Assembly: GCA_903891095.1 (NCBI GenBank)
Contig: CAITDI010000035.1
Span: 31,167 to 95,166, forward strand
Reading direction: 5' to 3'
DNA length: 64,000 nucleotides
Source of the DNA: an uncultured bacterium
Lineage (GTDB): Bacteria > Planctomycetota > Phycisphaerae > Phycisphaerales > SM1A02
In this document: positions 41,136-50,212 of the stretch, piece after piece
Layout: each line of letters begins with the position of its first letter
Position numbering within the stretch: the first letter of the stretch is position 1
Notes under the pieces: model-generated
Told to the model about the DNA's origin: nothing
The model's input: only the letters and a program-made list of their open reading frames with translations
The model's database searches: none
Program-made: the position numbers and the translations under genes

Positions 41136-41567
41136 ATGAACCTCGCCGACTTCAGCGAACACCTGGTGATCCGGCTCCCGCATACCGACGCGGCGGGCGT
41201 GATCTTCTACCCGCGGATCTTCGAGATCGAGGAAGAGCTCTTCGAGCGCTGGCTCGAGCTCGGCGGTTTCAGCGTGCGCGCGATGATCGACGGACGCCTC
41301 GCGCCGACGCCGATCGTGCACTGCGAGGCGGACTACCGCATGCCGCTGCGTGTGGGCGATCGCGTGACGGCCGCGCTCTCTGGAGTCGCCGTCGGACGCA
41401 GCGGGTACACGCTCGCGTGGCAGTTCAGCCTGCCGACGGGCATCGCGATCTCCGCGCGCGTCAAGCGCGTGGCGATCGACCTTGCTGCGGGCGAATCGGT
41501 CGCGCTGCCGGAGGCGTTCCGCGCGTGGATTGAAGAAACCCAGCGCCGCGTCGGCGCAATCAGCTGA
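41136..41567 (+). CDS. menI: 1,4-Dihydroxy-2-naphthoyl-CoA thioesterase (hot-dog fold)
   Basis: This 143-residue 4HBT-type thioesterase has LPHTDAAGVIFYPRIFEIEE, the family motif with the catalytic Asp, followed by ELFERWLELGGFS. Alone this would be read as a generic acyl-CoA thioesterase (YbgC-like). Its convergent position, overlapping the last gene of a complete men operon by 8 bp, makes hydrolysis of DHNA-CoA to DHNA, the step between MenB and MenA, the likely role. It has its own leaderless-type promoter and would be expressed separately from the operon. Confidence 0.85.
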   Translation: MNLADFSEHLVIRLPHTDAAGVIFYPRIFEIEEELFERWLELGGFSVRAMIDGRLAPTPIVHCEADYRMPLRVGDRVTAALSGVAVGRSGYTLAWQFSLPTGIAISARVKRVAIDLAAGESVALPEAFRAWIEETQRRVGAIS

Positions 41568-42774
41568 TTTCGGCAAAGCGCTCGCCTGCGGCCACGCGCG
41601 CGGAGAGGCGCGCGCGCGAGGGTTTCATCGCCGCGGCTTCGTCGGCGGGCATCGCGAGGATCGCGTCGGGAACGAGATGCGGCTCGAGCACCGCGCGGAG
41701 CTGATCGCCCAGCGCGCGCGCGGGCTGCGACGCGAGATCGACGAACGCGACCGGCCGAGCGCCCCACTTCTCATGTGGCACGCCGATCACGCAGGACGAG
41801 CGGACTTCGGCAATCGACGCGAGCGCGCGCTCGATCGTCTCGGGATGGATGTTCTTGCCGCCCGAGATGAACATCGAGTCGAGGCGGCCAATGACGTGCA
41901 GGCGTCCGCGTTCGTCGAGAAATCCCGCGTCGCGCGTACGGAGCGGATGCGCGAGCGGCACGAGCGCGCCGTCGATGATCTCGCCGCGCGCAAGCGTCGG
42001 GCCGTTGATGAGGATCTCGCTGGTCGTCGCATCGATCGCGATCGACACGCCGGGCAACGCCGCGCCTGCGAGTGTCGCGGCGTCGCCGAGCGCGAGCGCG
42101 CCCGTCGCGACCTGCGAGCTGGTCTCAGTGAGTCCGTAGGTTGCGAACAGCGGGATTCCGCTGGCAATCGCGGCATCGCGCAGCGGCTGCGCGCTCGGAC
42201 CGCCGCCGAGCATGACGGCCTTGAGCGAACGCGGCGGCGGCGCGGGGTCTTCAAGCAAGCGCGCGAGCTGCGCGGCGACGAGCGACACATGCGTCGCGCC
42301 GTCGAGATCGCTCCACGCGCGCGGCTGCGCGCCCGCGCGAACCACTCCGCCGAGCGCCATCGCGCGCACGAAGATCATCAGCCCGCCGATGTGCGTCGGC
42401 GCGAGCGACGCGTGCCATGCGTCGCCTTCGCCAAACGCAATCACGCGCGCGCCGAGCCGAGCGCTCGCGACGAGCGCGTCGAGCCCGATGTCGACGAGTC
42501 GCGGCACGCCCGACGAGCCGCTGGTCGCGAGGACCACGCCGGCGCTCGGCGCGAAATCGCGCGGATCGAGCAGCGGGCGAACGGCGGAGCTCGCGCGCGC
42601 GGGCGCGGGCTTTGTTCCGTCGACCACCTCGCGCGCGCCAGATGCTGCGAGCAACTGCGCGCGCGCGGCATCGGGCGCGGACTTCGCAAGCAACAGCACG
42701 CGCTCGCCGCGCGACCACGCTTGCTGCAGATGCTCACTCGGGTCGCAGCCCGCAGCGACCTCGAGCGCGATCAC
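41560..42774 (-). CDS. menE: o-Succinylbenzoate-CoA ligase
   Basis: This member of the acyl-adenylate-forming family, about 404 residues, activates o-succinylbenzoate to its CoA ester in menaquinone synthesis. Seen: phosphate-binding loop VLATSGSSGVPRLVDIG, LAPTHIGGLMIFVRAM, ATYGLTETSSQVATG (adenine motif), TRDAGFLDERGRLHVIGRLD, SGGKNIHPETIERAL and the C-terminal catalytic Lys region (AAAMKPSRARLSARV). It is shorter than typical 450-480-residue MenE, mainly at the N-terminus. The start is a GTG; the one at 42774 gives a 4-nt GTGA overlap with menC (another in-frame GTG is at 42780). It is the last gene of the men operon. Confidence 0.93.
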   Translation of the reverse strand: MIALEVAAGCDPSEHLQQAWSRGERVLLLAKSAPDAARAQLLAASGAREVVDGTKPAPARASSAVRPLLDPRDFAPSAGVVLATSGSSGVPRLVDIGLDALVASARLGARVIAFGEGDAWHASLAPTHIGGLMIFVRAMALGGVVRAGAQPRAWSDLDGATHVSLVAAQLARLLEDPAPPPRSLKAVMLGGGPSAQPLRDAAIASGIPLFATYGLTETSSQVATGALALGDAATLAGAALPGVSIAIDATTSEILINGPTLARGEIIDGALVPLAHPLRTRDAGFLDERGRLHVIGRLDSMFISGGKNIHPETIERALASIAEVRSSCVIGVPHEKWGARPVAFVDLASQPARALGDQLRAVLEPHLVPDAILAMPADEAAAMKPSRARLSARVAAGERFAEIS

Positions 42775-43769
42775 TCCCACGCCTCGGCAAGCGGAACGGG
42801 CAGCGCATCGCCGGCGATCACGCCGTCAAGCACCACCGCGGATGCGCACACGTCGTTGGCGAGAACATGCGCGGTCCCGAGCCCATGCGCGCGCCGCGCG
42901 TTGGGAATCGCCGCCGCGACATGCACCGCGAGGCGCAGCGTGTACGAGCTTTCGTACGCAGTCGACAGCACGACATCGGCGCCATGCAGCGCGGCATCGC
43001 GCGCCGCGTCGTAGATCGCGTCGAGCGAACCGATCGCAGACATGCGCAGCACCCACACCGCGACGGCCTTGTCGCGCGCGAGTTGCGCGCGCAGTTCCGC
43101 AGCGGCGGCCGTGCGGTCGACGACGGTCTCGTCGAGCGCGATCGCGATGCCGGTCGACTTCGCGAGCGCCGCGAGTTCCGACGGATCGGCGAGCGGATCC
43201 TCGAGGTACTCGAAGCGCGCGGCGTCGAGGCCGCGCACGAGCGATTCGCACGCGCTGCGCGTGAGCTTGCGGTTTCCATCGAGGCGGAAGCGCGCGCGCG
43301 GCAGCGCCGCCAACGCGCGCTCGAGCAGCGCGCGGTCGTCGGCCTCGCTTGCGCGGCCGATCTTGAGCTTGACGGCCGACGCGCTGGAAAGCCGCGCGAT
43401 CTCGCCGTCGAGCAGTTCCGCGGCACTGCCCGCGAAGAACGCCGCCACTTTCGCGTCAGGCACGGGACTCGCGCCGAAACCCGCGCTGGTCGCCAGCGCG
43501 CACGACGCCGCGAACGCCGCGCTCGGCGGCAGATCGTCGATGTCGCGAATGCCGTCGAGGAAATCCTCGAGCGCCGTCATCGCGTCGTCGAGCGTCTCGC
43601 GATGCAGGCCCGCGAGCGGCGCGCACTCGCCAAAGCCGATCTTCCTCGCGGCACCGATTGCGAACTCGTCCTCGATGCAGAGAAACGCGACATCGCGGCG
43701 ATCGCCGCCGACGATCGGCTGCGCGAACGGAAGGACGTCGAGACTCGCACGCACGATCGGATCGATCAT
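42771..43769 (-). CDS. menC: o-Succinylbenzoate synthase (enolase superfamily)
   Basis: The 332-residue enzyme dehydrates SHCHC to o-succinylbenzoate. Enolase-superfamily features: FGECAPLAGLHRET, the general-base motif VKLKIGRA (Lys-x-Lys), and metal ligands in FRLDGNRKL (Asp), FEYLEDPLAD (Glu) and IALDETVVD (Asp). The second catalytic Lys, usually in a V-x-K-P sequence, appears as Arg in AVWVLRMSAIGSLD, which is unusual; AYESSYTLRLAVHV downstream aligns with the family's ESS-x-G-L motif. ATGA overlap with menA upstream and GTGA overlap with menE downstream show tight coupling. Context makes the assignment firm despite the substitution. Confidence 0.9.
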   Translation of the reverse strand: MIDPIVRASLDVLPFAQPIVGGDRRDVAFLCIEDEFAIGAARKIGFGECAPLAGLHRETLDDAMTALEDFLDGIRDIDDLPPSAAFAASCALATSAGFGASPVPDAKVAAFFAGSAAELLDGEIARLSSASAVKLKIGRASEADDRALLERALAALPRARFRLDGNRKLTRSACESLVRGLDAARFEYLEDPLADPSELAALAKSTGIAIALDETVVDRTAAAAELRAQLARDKAVAVWVLRMSAIGSLDAIYDAARDAALHGADVVLSTAYESSYTLRLAVHVAAAIPNARRAHGLGTAHVLANDVCASAVVLDGVIAGDALPVPLAEAWE

Positions 43770-44665
43770 CGGTGTCCTCCGCTCACGAACGTTCCGATCG
43801 CGAACACGATGCCGTAGAGGTACAGCATCGCGCCGAAACCAGCGAGATTGCGGTTGAGCGCGGCGCCGTCGCGCCCGCGCATGATGGACATCGACAGCGG
43901 CATCAGCAGCATCGCCAGCAACGCCGCCGCGAGCGCACCCTTGGGCACGCCGAGCGCAACGACCACCACGAACGGCACGATCGCCGCGACCGCATGCGCG
44001 AACGCGATCTGCCCGCGGCCGAACTGCTCGCCGAATCGCACGACGAGCGTGCGCTTGCCGTTGGCCGCATCGCCGACGCGGTCGCGCAGGTTGTTGGTCG
44101 CAAGCAACGCGACGCCGATCGCGCCGGGCGCAAGCCCTGCAACCAGCGCCTGCGTGGTCCACGCGCCATCGCACGCCGCGCGCGTGCCGCCCACCGCGAT
44201 CGGGCCGAAGAACGCGAACACGAACAGATCACCAAGCCCGATGTACGCGAGCGGCGCGGGACCTGCGGTGTACGCCACCGCGGAAATCGCGCCAAGCACG
44301 CCGATCACTGCGAACGCCCAGCCCGCGTGCATCGCGAGATACACCGCGGGAATCGCAGCCAGCACGAGCACCAGCACCAGCGCGCGCCGCATCGCGGCGG
44401 GCGTCACGAGTCCGCTGCCGACCGCGCGCTGCGGCCCGAGCCGTTCGCCCGAGTCGGTGCCGCGCAAGCCGTCGAAGAGATCGTTGGCGAAGTTGCTCGC
44501 GATCTGGAGCAAGCACGCGCCCGCGAAGGCCGCAAGCACGGGAAGCCACGCAAACACGCCGTCGTTCCACGCGAGCGCCGCGCCCATCACCACGGGGCAG
44601 AGCGATGCGCCGAGCGTCTTCGGGCGGAGCGCGTCGATCCATGTCCGTGCCGCCGTCGCGTTCAC
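43766..44665 (-). CDS. menA: 1,4-Dihydroxy-2-naphthoate polyprenyltransferase
   Basis: This 299-residue UbiA-family membrane enzyme attaches the isoprenoid tail to DHNA, giving demethylmenaquinone. Nine hydrophobic helices are visible. The first prenyl-diphosphate motif is [20 protein letters not shown] (N-x3-D-x2-D type) and the second is [40 protein letters not shown] is the usual N-terminus. The start is a GTG at 44665, overlapping the menB stop by 4 nt. Confidence 0.95.
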   Translation of the reverse strand: MNATAARTWIDALRPKTLGASLCPVVMGAALAWNDGVFAWLPVLAAFAGACLLQIASNFANDLFDGLRGTDSGERLGPQRAVGSGLVTPAAMRRALVLVLVLAAIPAVYLAMHAGWAFAVIGVLGAISAVAYTAGPAPLAYIGLGDLFVFAFFGPIAVGGTRAACDGAWTTQALVAGLAPGAIGVALLATNNLRDRVGDAANGKRTLVVRFGEQFGRGQIAFAHAVAAIVPFVVVVALGVPKGALAAALLAMLLMPLSMSIMRGRDGAALNRNLAGFGAMLYLYGIVFAIGTFVSGGHR

Positions 44666-45555
44666 GGCGCGAACTTCCGGAAGTCGGCCTTGCGCTTCTC
44701 GAGCTGCGCGTTCTTGCCTTCCTTCGCCTCGTCGGTCATGTAGTAGAGCATCGTGGCGATGCCCGAGAGTTCCTGCAGTCCGGCCTGGCCGTCGCAGTCG
44801 GCGTTGAGCGCGGCCTTGAGCGCGCGGATCGCGGTCGGCGAGTTGGCGAGCATCTCGCGGCACCACTGCACGGTGACTTCCTCGAGCTCGGTCACGCTCA
44901 CGACGATGTTCACGAGGCCCATGTCGAGCGCTTCCTGCGCGCTGTAGCTGCGGCAGAGGAACCACATTTCCCTCGCGCGCTTCTGCCCGATGATGCGCGC
45001 CATGTAGCTCGCGCCGTAGCCGCCGTCGAAGCTGCCCATGCGCGGACCGACCTGGCCGAAGCGCGCGTTCTCCGCAGCGATCGTGAGGTCGCACATCATG
45101 TGCAGCACATGGCCTCCGCCGATCGACCAGCCCGCGACCATCGCGACGACGGGCTTGGGGCAGGTGCGGATCTCGCGCTGGAACTCGAGCACGTTGAGCA
45201 TCTCGTCGCCGTCCTCGGAGCGGTAGCCCGCGTGGCCGCGCACGCGCTGGTCGCCGCCGGCGCAGAACGCGCGCTCGCCCTCGCCGCAGAGGATCACGAC
45301 GCCGACCTCGCGGTCGTTCTTCGCGTCGAGCAGCGCGGCGCGCATCTCCTCGACGGTGCGCGGCGTGAACGAGTTGCGCACCTCGGGGCGGTTGATGGTG
45401 ATCTTCGCGATGCGCTCGGCCTTGTGGTACTTGACCTCGCTGAACGCCGCCGCCATCGCGACGGGCTGCCACGCGAGCGCGGGTCGGATCTTCTCGGTGG
45501 TCTCGGTGGTGGGCTTGGCGATCGGCGTGGTCGAGGACTTGGCAGTGGTGGTCAT
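44662..45555 (-). CDS. menB: 1,4-Dihydroxy-2-naphthoyl-CoA synthase
   Basis: This 297-residue crotonase-fold enzyme closes the naphthoquinone ring from OSB-CoA. Family signatures are strong: [60 protein letters not shown] (oxyanion and Asp/Ser positions), [18 protein letters not shown] and the C-terminal [17 protein letters not shown] tail that crosses subunits. The first 27 residues are Thr/Ser/Pro-rich and extra compared with usual MenB; Met34 would be an alternative start. It is coupled to menH (ATGA) and to menA (GTGA). Confidence 0.97.
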   Translation of the reverse strand: MTTTAKSSTTPIAKPTTETTEKIRPALAWQPVAMAAAFSEVKYHKAERIAKITINRPEVRNSFTPRTVEEMRAALLDAKNDREVGVVILCGEGERAFCAGGDQRVRGHAGYRSEDGDEMLNVLEFQREIRTCPKPVVAMVAGWSIGGGHVLHMMCDLTIAAENARFGQVGPRMGSFDGGYGASYMARIIGQKRAREMWFLCRSYSAQEALDMGLVNIVVSVTELEEVTVQWCREMLANSPTAIRALKAALNADCDGQAGLQELSGIATMLYYMTDEAKEGKNAQLEKRKADFRKFAP

Positions 45556-46274
45556 GGCTGGATTCGCAGGGTTTCTTCGATGATGCGCGCGCAGGCTTCG
45601 GGCGCCTCGAGCGGGAGTACATGGCCCGCGCCCGCGACGATCTCGACGCGCAGCGCGGGCGCGATGCACTTCGCACGCGCGGCGTACGCAGCATATCGCT
45701 CGTCCAGCGCGCCCGCGGCGTAGACGGTGCGCGGGCCGAGCATGGGCAACGCGTCCCATCGCGGCGTTCCGCGCGCAGGCGAGCAGCCCGCGACGCAGCG
45801 CGACCAGAACGCGGCCTCGCCCGCCACGCGACGCACGCGCGCCGCGGAAAAACTCGGATGCGCGACAAACGGCGCGAAGATCGGCAGGCGGTACCAGCGC
45901 TCGACAAACGCGTCGAGTCCGTCGCGCGCGATCTCGGCGGCGCGGGCGTCGTCTTCGGCGGCGCGTCGCGTGCGCTCGTCTGCGTCGTCGAGCCCGAGGC
46001 TCGCCGCGAGCAGCGCGAGACGCGGCGCGAGTTCGGGCCGCGTGGCCGCGAGCTGCAGCGCGATGCGTCCGCCCATCGAGTAGCCGACGAGCGCATCGCA
46101 TGGGACGCGCTCGAGCCGCGCGGCGAGGCGTTCCCCTGCTTCGTCGATCGAGCTGCAGCCGAGGTCGGCGAGCGCAACGCAGTCGCACGCGATCCCCGGC
46201 GCGAGCTGCGCGAGAACCTCAGCCCAATCCGCGGGCGAACCGAGGAATCCATGCACGAGCGTGACGCGATGCAT
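45552..46274 (-). CDS. menH: SHCHC synthase, alpha/beta-hydrolase fold
   Basis: This 240-residue hydrolase-fold enzyme eliminates pyruvate from SEPHCHC in menaquinone synthesis. Seen: [18 protein letters not shown] (oxyanion loop), nucleophile elbow [15 protein letters not shown], and [15 protein letters not shown] holding the catalytic His. The ATG shares one base with the menD stop (TGATG). The specific role is supported mainly by its place between menD and menB. Confidence 0.92.
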   Translation of the reverse strand: MHRVTLVHGFLGSPADWAEVLAQLAPGIACDCVALADLGCSSIDEAGERLAARLERVPCDALVGYSMGGRIALQLAATRPELAPRLALLAASLGLDDADERTRRAAEDDARAAEIARDGLDAFVERWYRLPIFAPFVAHPSFSAARVRRVAGEAAFWSRCVAGCSPARGTPRWDALPMLGPRTVYAAGALDERYAAYAARAKCIAPALRVEIVAGAGHVLPLEAPEACARIIEETLRIQP

Positions 46275-48013
46275 CAGCGGAATTCCCGCGCGAGCGCGTC
46301 GACCGCGGCCTTGGCGATGCGCGCGCGCGCCGCCTCGCTCGCATCGCGCGTGCACTGCACCTCGACCAGCGTCGCGCCACCGCGCTTGAGCGCCTTGGCG
46401 ACGCACTTCGACATCGCCGCGCGCGTCGTCGGCGATTCGCTCGCAAGACCGAACGCCTTCGCGATCGGCGCAAACGCGCGGCCGTGCGGCGTGGCGAAGC
46501 ACTGCTCGAACACATCCGCATGCCTGGCGATCGGCAGATAGCGGAAGATCCCGCCGCCGTCGTTGTTCAGGACGACGATCACCAATGGCGTCTCGACCTG
46601 CGACGCGAGCTGCAGGCTGTTGAGGTCGTGCAGCGCGCTCACGTCGCCGACGAACGCGACGACCGGCTTGCGCGTCGCGAGCGCGTGGCCCGCGGCGGAC
46701 GCGATGAGCCCGTCGATCCCGCTCGCGCCGCGATTGGCCGCGGTTTCCCAGCCGTTTGGCGCGTGGATCGCGAGAAAGTCCGCGTCGCGGATCGGCATCG
46801 ACGAGCCGTAGAAGATCGTGCCGTGCGCGAGCGCCGCACATGCCTCGGTCGCATCCGCGATCGCGCTCGGCTCGCAGAGCGCGCGTTCCGCAGCAGTCGC
46901 CTTCGTGGCCGCGCGCGTGGCGCACGACAGCGCGCGCTTCCAGCCCGCGTGCGGCTTGAGGCTCCTTGCGGCGGCGAATTCCACCGGTCCCGCGTACACC
47001 GCGTCCGCGCGATGCGCGGGATCGACGCGCGGATCGCCCGCGCCGAAGACGGTCACACCGCACTGCTGCTGCGCGATCCACGCGTTGAGCCGCTTCGAGA
47101 CGACCGCGTCGCCAACGATCGCAAGTGCGTCGGGCCGCAGCGCGTCGCGCAGCGTCGTGTTGCCTTCTCCGTCGAACGCCGCGCGCAGCACGAGATCCGC
47201 ACCGGCGGTGCCGTCATGCGCGAGCCCGCTGGTGATGTCGGCGAGCAGCGTTCCCCGCCATTTCCCGAGCGAACGCGCAGTCACAGCGTCGGCGCGACCC
47301 GCGATCACCACCGCGCCATCGATGTCGACGGTGCTCGTGAGCGGCGCCATCGTGGTGCGCCATGGCGTGGAAGACGGCGTGGAAGACGGCGTAGAAGCCG
47401 GCGATGAATCCCGGGTCCAACGCGCGATCGACCACAGCCAGCCGATGTCCCACGGCTTTGCGTCTGGCGCGAGCGGCTCGCGAAACTGCCAGTTCACGTG
47501 CACCGCGCCGCCCTGCGCACCAGCGCTTCCGCACGCGCGCGCGAACGCCTCGTCGACGGTCGACAGCACGAACTCCGCGGCGATGTCCGTCGTCGGACAC
47601 GGCATGTCAAACGTCCAGCGCGCGGCGCCCGCGAGGAGCTGCGCCTGCGGAATCGCCTGATTTGCGCCGCAATCGCGCAGTTCCGGCGGACGGTCCGCGG
47701 CAAACACCAGCATCGGCGTGCGCGTCATGCGCGCCTCGACCATCGCGGGCAGCGCGTTGGCGACGGCGGTGCCGCTCGTCATCGCGAGCACCGCGGGCAT
47801 GCCCGTGGCCTTCGCGATGCCAAGAGCGAGAAACGCCGCGCCGCGCTCGTCGTGCGCAACATGCACCTTGATCCCGCCGTGCCGCGCGAACGCCACCGCA
47901 AGCGGCGCGCTGCGCGAACCAGGGCAGATCACAGCGTGGCGGATACCGAGGCGAAAGCACTCCTCGGCCGCGAGCATGGTCCACGCGAGATTGATGTTCG
48001 GCGCGTCGCGCAT
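46274..48013 (-). CDS. menD: SEPHCHC synthase (ThDP-dependent)
   Basis: This 579-residue thiamine-diphosphate enzyme joins isochorismate with 2-oxoglutarate. Seen: NLAWTMLAAEECFRLGIRHA, VICPGSRSAPLAVAFARHGG, TSGTAVANALPAMVEARMT and, in the C-terminal half, the ThDP/Mg motif FVGDVSALHDLNSLQLA ... LNNDGGGIFRYLP. Length is normal. An internal linker (about residues 204-218) is a Ser/Thr/Pro repeat encoded by a 12-bp tandem repeat (47367-47402, three copies) and probably a flexible insertion. It is separated from menF by 15 nt. Confidence 0.96.
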   Translation of the reverse strand: MRDAPNINLAWTMLAAEECFRLGIRHAVICPGSRSAPLAVAFARHGGIKVHVAHDERGAAFLALGIAKATGMPAVLAMTSGTAVANALPAMVEARMTRTPMLVFAADRPPELRDCGANQAIPQAQLLAGAARWTFDMPCPTTDIAAEFVLSTVDEAFARACGSAGAQGGAVHVNWQFREPLAPDAKPWDIGWLWSIARWTRDSSPASTPSSTPSSTPWRTTMAPLTSTVDIDGAVVIAGRADAVTARSLGKWRGTLLADITSGLAHDGTAGADLVLRAAFDGEGNTTLRDALRPDALAIVGDAVVSKRLNAWIAQQQCGVTVFGAGDPRVDPAHRADAVYAGPVEFAAARSLKPHAGWKRALSCATRAATKATAAERALCEPSAIADATEACAALAHGTIFYGSSMPIRDADFLAIHAPNGWETAANRGASGIDGLIASAAGHALATRKPVVAFVGDVSALHDLNSLQLASQVETPLVIVVLNNDGGGIFRYLPIARHADVFEQCFATPHGRAFAPIAKAFGLASESPTTRAAMSKCVAKALKRGGATLVEVQCTRDASEAARARIAKAAVDALAREFR

Positions 48014-48028
48014 CGCGGTCGAAAGGTA

Positions 48029-49408
48029 TCAGGTGGCGAGCCGCTCGAACGCGAGCAACTTGTGGCCGGTCTCGCGCCATTCCTCGGCGGGATCGGATCC
48101 CTCGACGATTCCAGCGCCTGCGAAGGCCGTCAGCTGGTCGCGGTCGATGCGCGCGGAGCGAATGGCCACCGCGATCTCGGCGCCATCGCGCGAGACGATC
48201 CCGACGGGACCCGCGTAGAGACCGCGGTCAAACGGCTCGAAATCGCGCAACGCCTCGATCGCGCCCGCGACGGGCGCGCCGGCGACGGCTGGCGTCGGAT
48301 GCAGCGCCCGCACGAGGTCGCGGTCGCTCACGCCTGCGCGGAGCTCGGCCTGCACGCGCGTCGCGAGATGCTGGACGTACGCGAGCCGCAGCAAACGCGG
48401 CTCCGCGTCCACGCGCAGGCTCGTCGCGCAGCCCGCGAGCGCCTCGCGCACGCGCTCGACGACGAGCTCGTGTTCGCGTCGGTCCTTCGCGCTGGCAAGC
48501 AGCGATTCGCCGAGCAGACGGTCGGCCACGCTGTCGACGCCGCGCGGACGCGTGCCTGCGACGGCTTCGCTGCGCGCGATGCGCCCCGAGCGCGACACCA
48601 GCCGCTCAGGCGTCACGCCGAGAAAGGCGTGGCCAGGCTCCATCTCCACGAGAAAGCGGAATCCGCGCGCCTCGCGCGCCGCAAGCCGCGACAGCACGGC
48701 GACAGGATCGAGCACGCCGCTCGCCGAATAGCTTCGGGTGCGCGCCAGGACGATCTTTCGCAGCGCGCCCGAGCGGATGCGCGCGAGCGCCGCACGCACC
48801 GCGCGCGTCCAATCGGTCTCGCCCGTGCCATCAGGCTGACGCACGAGCGCAGGCTCGACCACGCAGGTGTCGGCGGGAACCGCCAGCTTGCGAAGCCGCG
48901 CAGCCAGCGCCGCAAGATCGCTCCTCGCGGTGAGGTGCAGCGCGAGCACATGCTGGTCGCCATCGCGGCGGAGCTCGACCTCAGGCAGCGTGCACGGAGC
49001 GCCCGCGAACCGCGACCAGGCGCCGTCGCGCATGCGCTCGGCGTCGAACGGCAGCGCGACGAACCACGCGCTCGCGCGATCCGCGCCCGTCGAGGCGCGC
49101 GCGGGCAGCTGCGTCCAGTCCTCGTGATCGCCAAACGCGCAGGTGACCGCGGCGCCGATGCCGGCGATCTCGCACTTGGTGCTGCGATCACGGAAGTACC
49201 GCCGCCCGCCAGCGGGCGCGCCGCGCAGCCACTGCAGCAGGTCGGTTGGCTCGACGGGCGTCTCGATGCGCATGAATGCGCGATCGCCGATCGAAGCTCC
49301 CACCGTCGCCAGCGCATCAAGCCGCGCAGCCAGTTCATTCGCAGCACGCTCGACCACGCGCGGGGCGTCGTCTGCGGATGCGTTTCGATGGGTCGAGCCG
49401 ATCGTCAT
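48029..49408 (-). CDS. menF: Isochorismate synthase
   Basis: This 459-residue chorismate-binding-family enzyme isomerises chorismate and heads the men operon. C-terminal motifs: LRKIVLARTRSYSASG (catalytic Lys), AFLGVTPERLVSRSGRI (Glu), AVAGTRPRG, VQHLATRVQAELR, LHPTPAVAGAPVAGAIE and FDRGLYAGPVGIVSRDGAEI. The N-terminal half is poorly conserved, as usual. The ATG at 49408 follows a TACCCT box by 12 nt, without a Shine-Dalgarno sequence. Isochorismate synthase rather than anthranilate or salicylate synthase is chosen because of the operon. Confidence 0.95.
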   Translation of the reverse strand: MTIGSTHRNASADDAPRVVERAANELAARLDALATVGASIGDRAFMRIETPVEPTDLLQWLRGAPAGGRRYFRDRSTKCEIAGIGAAVTCAFGDHEDWTQLPARASTGADRASAWFVALPFDAERMRDGAWSRFAGAPCTLPEVELRRDGDQHVLALHLTARSDLAALAARLRKLAVPADTCVVEPALVRQPDGTGETDWTRAVRAALARIRSGALRKIVLARTRSYSASGVLDPVAVLSRLAAREARGFRFLVEMEPGHAFLGVTPERLVSRSGRIARSEAVAGTRPRGVDSVADRLLGESLLASAKDRREHELVVERVREALAGCATSLRVDAEPRLLRLAYVQHLATRVQAELRAGVSDRDLVRALHPTPAVAGAPVAGAIEALRDFEPFDRGLYAGPVGIVSRDGAEIAVAIRSARIDRDQLTAFAGAGIVEGSDPAEEWRETGHKLLAFERLAT

Positions 49409-49480
49409 GGCGGGGTGGGAAGGGTAAACGCTGCCGCGCCGATTCGCGCGCGGCTCGGCTTGGATTCGCACCGCGAACAT

Positions 49481-49526
49481 TGCGAAACAGCCCGACCTCG
49501 CCGCCAAACGGGCGAAATCGGGCTGT
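49481..49526 (-). terminator. Probable terminator of the MCE/Mla operon
   Basis: Outer 9-bp stem 49487-49495 / 49518-49526 (ACAGCCCGA) with an inner CGCC/GGCG pair, followed on the minus strand by TTTCGC; about 20 nt after the PqiC-like stop and before menF. Confidence 0.65.
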
Positions 49527-49547
49527 CGATGTCCGCGAACACGGCGC

Positions 49548-50180
49548 TTACTGCTTGGGCGGCACGACCGCCGGCTTCTGGGCGGGCAGCGCGGCGACCA
49601 GCTGGCCGATCGCCTGACCCGCCGCAGCCGACAGCGCGTCCGCAACAGCCTTCGGCGACGACTCGCTGATCGCAACCGACGCAACGCCGACGCTCTGCGC
49701 GACGACGCCGCTGCGGCCCGATGCGCGCTCGAGCAGGTACATGCGCAGCTTGACGATCGCCCTGGGTTTCGCCGCGTCGCTGAAGTCGGAGTACATCTCC
49801 TCGACCACGATCTCGGTGGCGAGCTCGGTCACGGTGGCGACCGACGGCGTCGCGACCAGATCAAAGCGTCCAGAGGCCTGGAACGCGCGCGCGACCGCAT
49901 CGGTCATCATGTCGCTCGGCGCGCAGAGGAAGCCGTTGTACGAGTCGTAGCGCCACTCGCCGCCGGCCATCTTGTAGACGAACGCACGCGAGTCGTAGGG
50001 CTGCACGGCGGCGAGGCTGCGGATCATCACGCTGCCGAGCGAGGCGCCCTGGACCTTCTGCTGCGGCGGCGCGTCGAGCATGAAGCTTGCGGTTGCGGGC
50101 GTGTCGCGGTTGAAGACGCTGCAGCCCGTGGCCAGCATGGCCGCGAGCGCGAAGGTCGGAAGAAGTCGGATCATCGACAT
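49548..50180 (-). CDS. PqiC/ABC-transport-auxiliary-like lipoprotein
   Basis: This 210-residue lipoprotein has lipobox AMLATGCSV (Cys near residue 20). The domain that follows (TASFMLDAPP...GSVMIRSLAAVQPYDSRAFVYKM, then GGEWRYDSYNGFLCAPSDMM and ATEIVVEEMYSDFSDAAKPR) fits the ABC_trans_aux/DUF330 family to which PqiC and LptE-like auxiliary proteins belong. It would sit at the outer membrane and connect with the MCE protein. AGGA is 8 nt before the ATG at 50180; the MlaD gene ends 32 nt upstream. Confidence 0.88.
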   Translation of the reverse strand: MSMIRLLPTFALAAMLATGCSVFNRDTPATASFMLDAPPQQKVQGASLGSVMIRSLAAVQPYDSRAFVYKMAGGEWRYDSYNGFLCAPSDMMTDAVARAFQASGRFDLVATPSVATVTELATEIVVEEMYSDFSDAAKPRAIVKLRMYLLERASGRSGVVAQSVGVASVAISESSPKAVADALSAAAGQAIGQLVAALPAQKPAVVPPKQ

Positions 50181-50212
50181 GGGTGTTTCCTTGCTGCGAT
50201 TCTGCTGCGGTT

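Noticed and set aside
43766..46252. Long open frame running from within menH through menB into menA as one giant protein
   Set aside because: The upstream part is an out-of-frame reading of menB and menH; the real menA start is the GTG at 44665 overlapping the menB stop.
47367..47402. Frameshift or assembly error in menD at the 12-bp repeat
   Set aside because: The repeat is a multiple of three, the frame is intact and conserved motifs continue on both sides.
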